Below are positions 14,649 through 15,974 of a stretch of 15,974 bases of DNA, piece after piece; positions within the stretch are counted from its first letter, which is position 1; each line of letters begins with the position of its first letter. Both the position numbers and the translations under genes were made by a program. Source of the stretch: Lachnospiraceae bacterium (GTDB taxonomy: Bacteria > Bacillota > Clostridia > Lachnospirales > Lachnospiraceae); the NCBI GenBank assembly GCA_900769175.1, contig CAAGFP010000208.1, positions 1 to 15,974 on the forward strand, written 5' to 3'. Under the pieces are notes generated by a model. It made no database searches. It saw only the letters and a program-made list of their open reading frames with translations, and was not told where the DNA came from.

Positions 14649-15689
14649 TTACTCTTTCTGAGTATGTTTTCTTCTCAACTGTCCACAGGCACCGTCGATA
14701 TCCCTGCCCATTTCCCTTCTAATAGTACCATTTATTTTGTTTTTTTCAAGATGATTTTTAAACGCATCCACCCGTTCACGGCTTGAAGATACGTAATCTC
14801 TTTCCTTAATCGGATTCACCGGAATGAGATTTATATGACAGTTCATTCCCTTTACAAGCCGTATTAATTCGTCCGCCTCTTCCAGATTATCATTTACCTT
14901 ACTTACCAGCGCATACTCAAAACTGATTCGTCTTCCTGTCTTGATAAAATAATACCGGCACGCCTCCATAACCTCGGAGAGCGAATATGCATTCGCAATC
15001 GGCATCAGTTTTTTTCTCTTTTCATCGGTAGGCGCATGAAGACTCAATGCCAGAGTGATTTGTAAATTGCAATCGGCAAGTTCCCGGATGCGTGGCACAA
15101 TTCCGCAGGTGGAAACCGTTACATTTCTCTGGCTGATATGTAATCCGGATTCATCTGTGAGCATCGCTATAAACCGAAGAAGATGTTCGAAATTATCGAG
15201 TGGTTCTCCGGTTCCCATCACTACGACATTGGATACGCGTTCATTGGTCAGACGTATGATCTCGTAAATCTGACCCAGCATCTCCGAAGGATAGAGGTTT
15301 CTTTCAAGTCCGTCAAGTGTGGAAGCGCAGAACCTGCATCCCATTCTGCAGCCAACCTGGGAAGAAATACAGACCGAATTTCCATGGTGATATTTCATCC
15401 ATACACTCTCGACGAAATTCCCGTCTTCGAGTTCAAACAGAAATTTCTTCGTCCCGTCAATCTGAGACTCCTGTACTCTGACTGCTTTAAGCGGACGTGT
15501 CGTACATTCTTTTTCGAGTCTGCTTCGAAATGACGCCGGTAGATTCGTCATTTCCTCAAAAGTTTGAACCTGATGCTTATGCATCCACTCATAAATCTGT
15601 TTTGCTCGAAACGGTTTCTCGCCCATTTCTTTTATATAATCTGTCAGCTCTATTTGATTTAAGGATCTTAAATCTTTCCTGCTTTCCAT
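14649..15689 (-). CDS. rlmN: 23S rRNA/tRNA (adenine-C2)-methyltransferase RlmN
   Basis: Radical-SAM enzyme that methylates C2 of A2503 in 23S rRNA and of A37 in some tRNAs, supporting decoding accuracy. The 346 residues match the family. The iron-sulphur cluster motif is CRMGCRFC (Cys114, Cys118, Cys121). The two catalytic cysteines are Cys107 (SVCISSQVG) and Cys335 (DGACGQL), in the positions of E. coli Cys118 and Cys355. Other signatures are MGTGEPLDN, RNVTVSTCG and LALSLHAP. The Cfr resistance enzyme is related, but RlmN is favoured by this gene order. The ATG at 15689 follows rsmB by 26 bases and has only a weak GGGA ribosome binding site, suggesting coupling to rsmB. Confidence 0.97.
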   Translation of the reverse strand: MESRKDLRSLNQIELTDYIKEMGEKPFRAKQIYEWMHKHQVQTFEEMTNLPASFRSRLEKECTTRPLKAVRVQESQIDGTKKFLFELEDGNFVESVWMKYHHGNSVCISSQVGCRMGCRFCASTLDGLERNLYPSEMLGQIYEIIRLTNERVSNVVVMGTGEPLDNFEHLLRFIAMLTDESGLHISQRNVTVSTCGIVPRIRELADCNLQITLALSLHAPTDEKRKKLMPIANAYSLSEVMEACRYYFIKTGRRISFEYALVSKVNDNLEEADELIRLVKGMNCHINLIPVNPIKERDYVSSSRERVDAFKNHLEKNKINGTIRREMGRDIDGACGQLRRKHTQKE

Positions 15690-15715
15690 ATTTTATCCCA
15701 TCTGTTTTCTGAATT

Positions 15716-15951
15716 TTATTCCGGCCGTTTCCTTAGTTTCGCAATATAGAATCCATCGCCTTCATTGACGCCTTGCAAAAGCTGTACGGTTTTATCTTCA
15801 AGTCGTGCACCGGCAAATACCTCCGGAAGGGATTCGATTTCTTCCGTTTCAAACGGATAGTTTTCCAGAAACCATTCCACGTTTTCTTGGTTTTCTTTCC
15901 GGTTTATCGTGCAGGTGCTGTATACCAGAACGCCGCCGGGTTTTACATAGG
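15716..15951 (-). CDS. rsmB: 16S rRNA (cytosine-C5)-methyltransferase RsmB, C-terminal part
   Basis: Last 78 or so codons of a gene running off the right edge. The translation contains KPGGVLVYSTCTI, which holds the catalytic Cys of the RsmB/NOP2 family, then ENQENVEWFLENYPFE and a C-terminus QGVNEGDGFYIAKLRK. RsmB methylates C5 of C967 in 16S rRNA. The N-terminal NusB-like domain and most of the SAM-binding fold are missing from the window. Position directly before rlmN agrees with the conserved Firmicute order rsmB-rlmN-stp-prkC-rsgA-rpe. The genuine sequence stops at 15951, where adapter sequence begins. Confidence 0.92.
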
Positions 15952-15974
15952 AGATCGGAAGAGCACACGTCTGA
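15952..15974 (+). other. Illumina TruSeq adapter sequence (artefact)
   Basis: The terminal 23 bases begin AGATCGGAAGAGC and continue with ACACGTCTGA, identical to the start of the TruSeq read-1 adapter. It interrupts rsmB and is not genomic. The window therefore ends at an untrimmed contig end. Confidence 0.97.

Overview
The window looks like a chromosomal stretch from a moderately low-GC Firmicute, most likely class Clostridia, family Lachnospiraceae or a close relative. This rests on the gene content and order of the minus strand, on the strong Shine-Dalgarno sequences, and on my memory of those families; no database search was possible. There are no rRNAs, tRNAs, CRISPR arrays, transposase genes or phage genes. 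The last 23 bases match an Illumina adapter, so the right edge is a raw contig end and not biology.

Layout: positions 1-2388 (plus strand) hold a TrpXYZ-like ABC transporter operon: the C-terminal half of a substrate-binding protein, a permease and an ATPase, closed by a strong terminator. Everything from 2430 to the end is on the minus strand. Read in the direction of transcription (right to left) it starts with rsmB (partial), rlmN, stp, prkC, rsgA and rpe, a conserved Firmicute cluster for rRNA methylation, Ser/Thr signalling and ribosome maturation. Then comes ychF with its own promoter and terminator, then a 620-bp gene-free gap, then the start of the division and cell wall (dcw) cluster: mraZ, rsmH, an ftsL-like gene and a class B penicillin-binding protein (PBP). 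Next is a second class B PBP gene cut off exactly at its SxN active-site motif, where mraY and the rest of the dcw cluster would be expected. Instead the convergent ABC operon begins. This is either a real rearrangement or an assembly join.

How the genes fit together: PrkC senses cell wall material through PASTA domains and Stp reverses its phosphorylation. RsgA, RlmN, RsmB, RsmH and YchF act on ribosomes or translation. MraZ controls the dcw genes, and four 10-bp-spaced GTRR boxes in its leader look like its operator.

The most unusual non-coding structure is a 64-bp tandem array (about 4.5 copies, 8073-8345) between ychF and mraZ. Each unit carries two interleaved pairs of complementary arms in B-A-B'-A' order, the topology of an H-type pseudoknot. 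Copies alternate in two linker types, pointing to duplication of a 128-bp dimer. The only two stem differences keep G-U pairing on the plus-strand RNA only. A second, unrelated array of ten degenerate 15-bp units fills the gap between prkC and rsgA.
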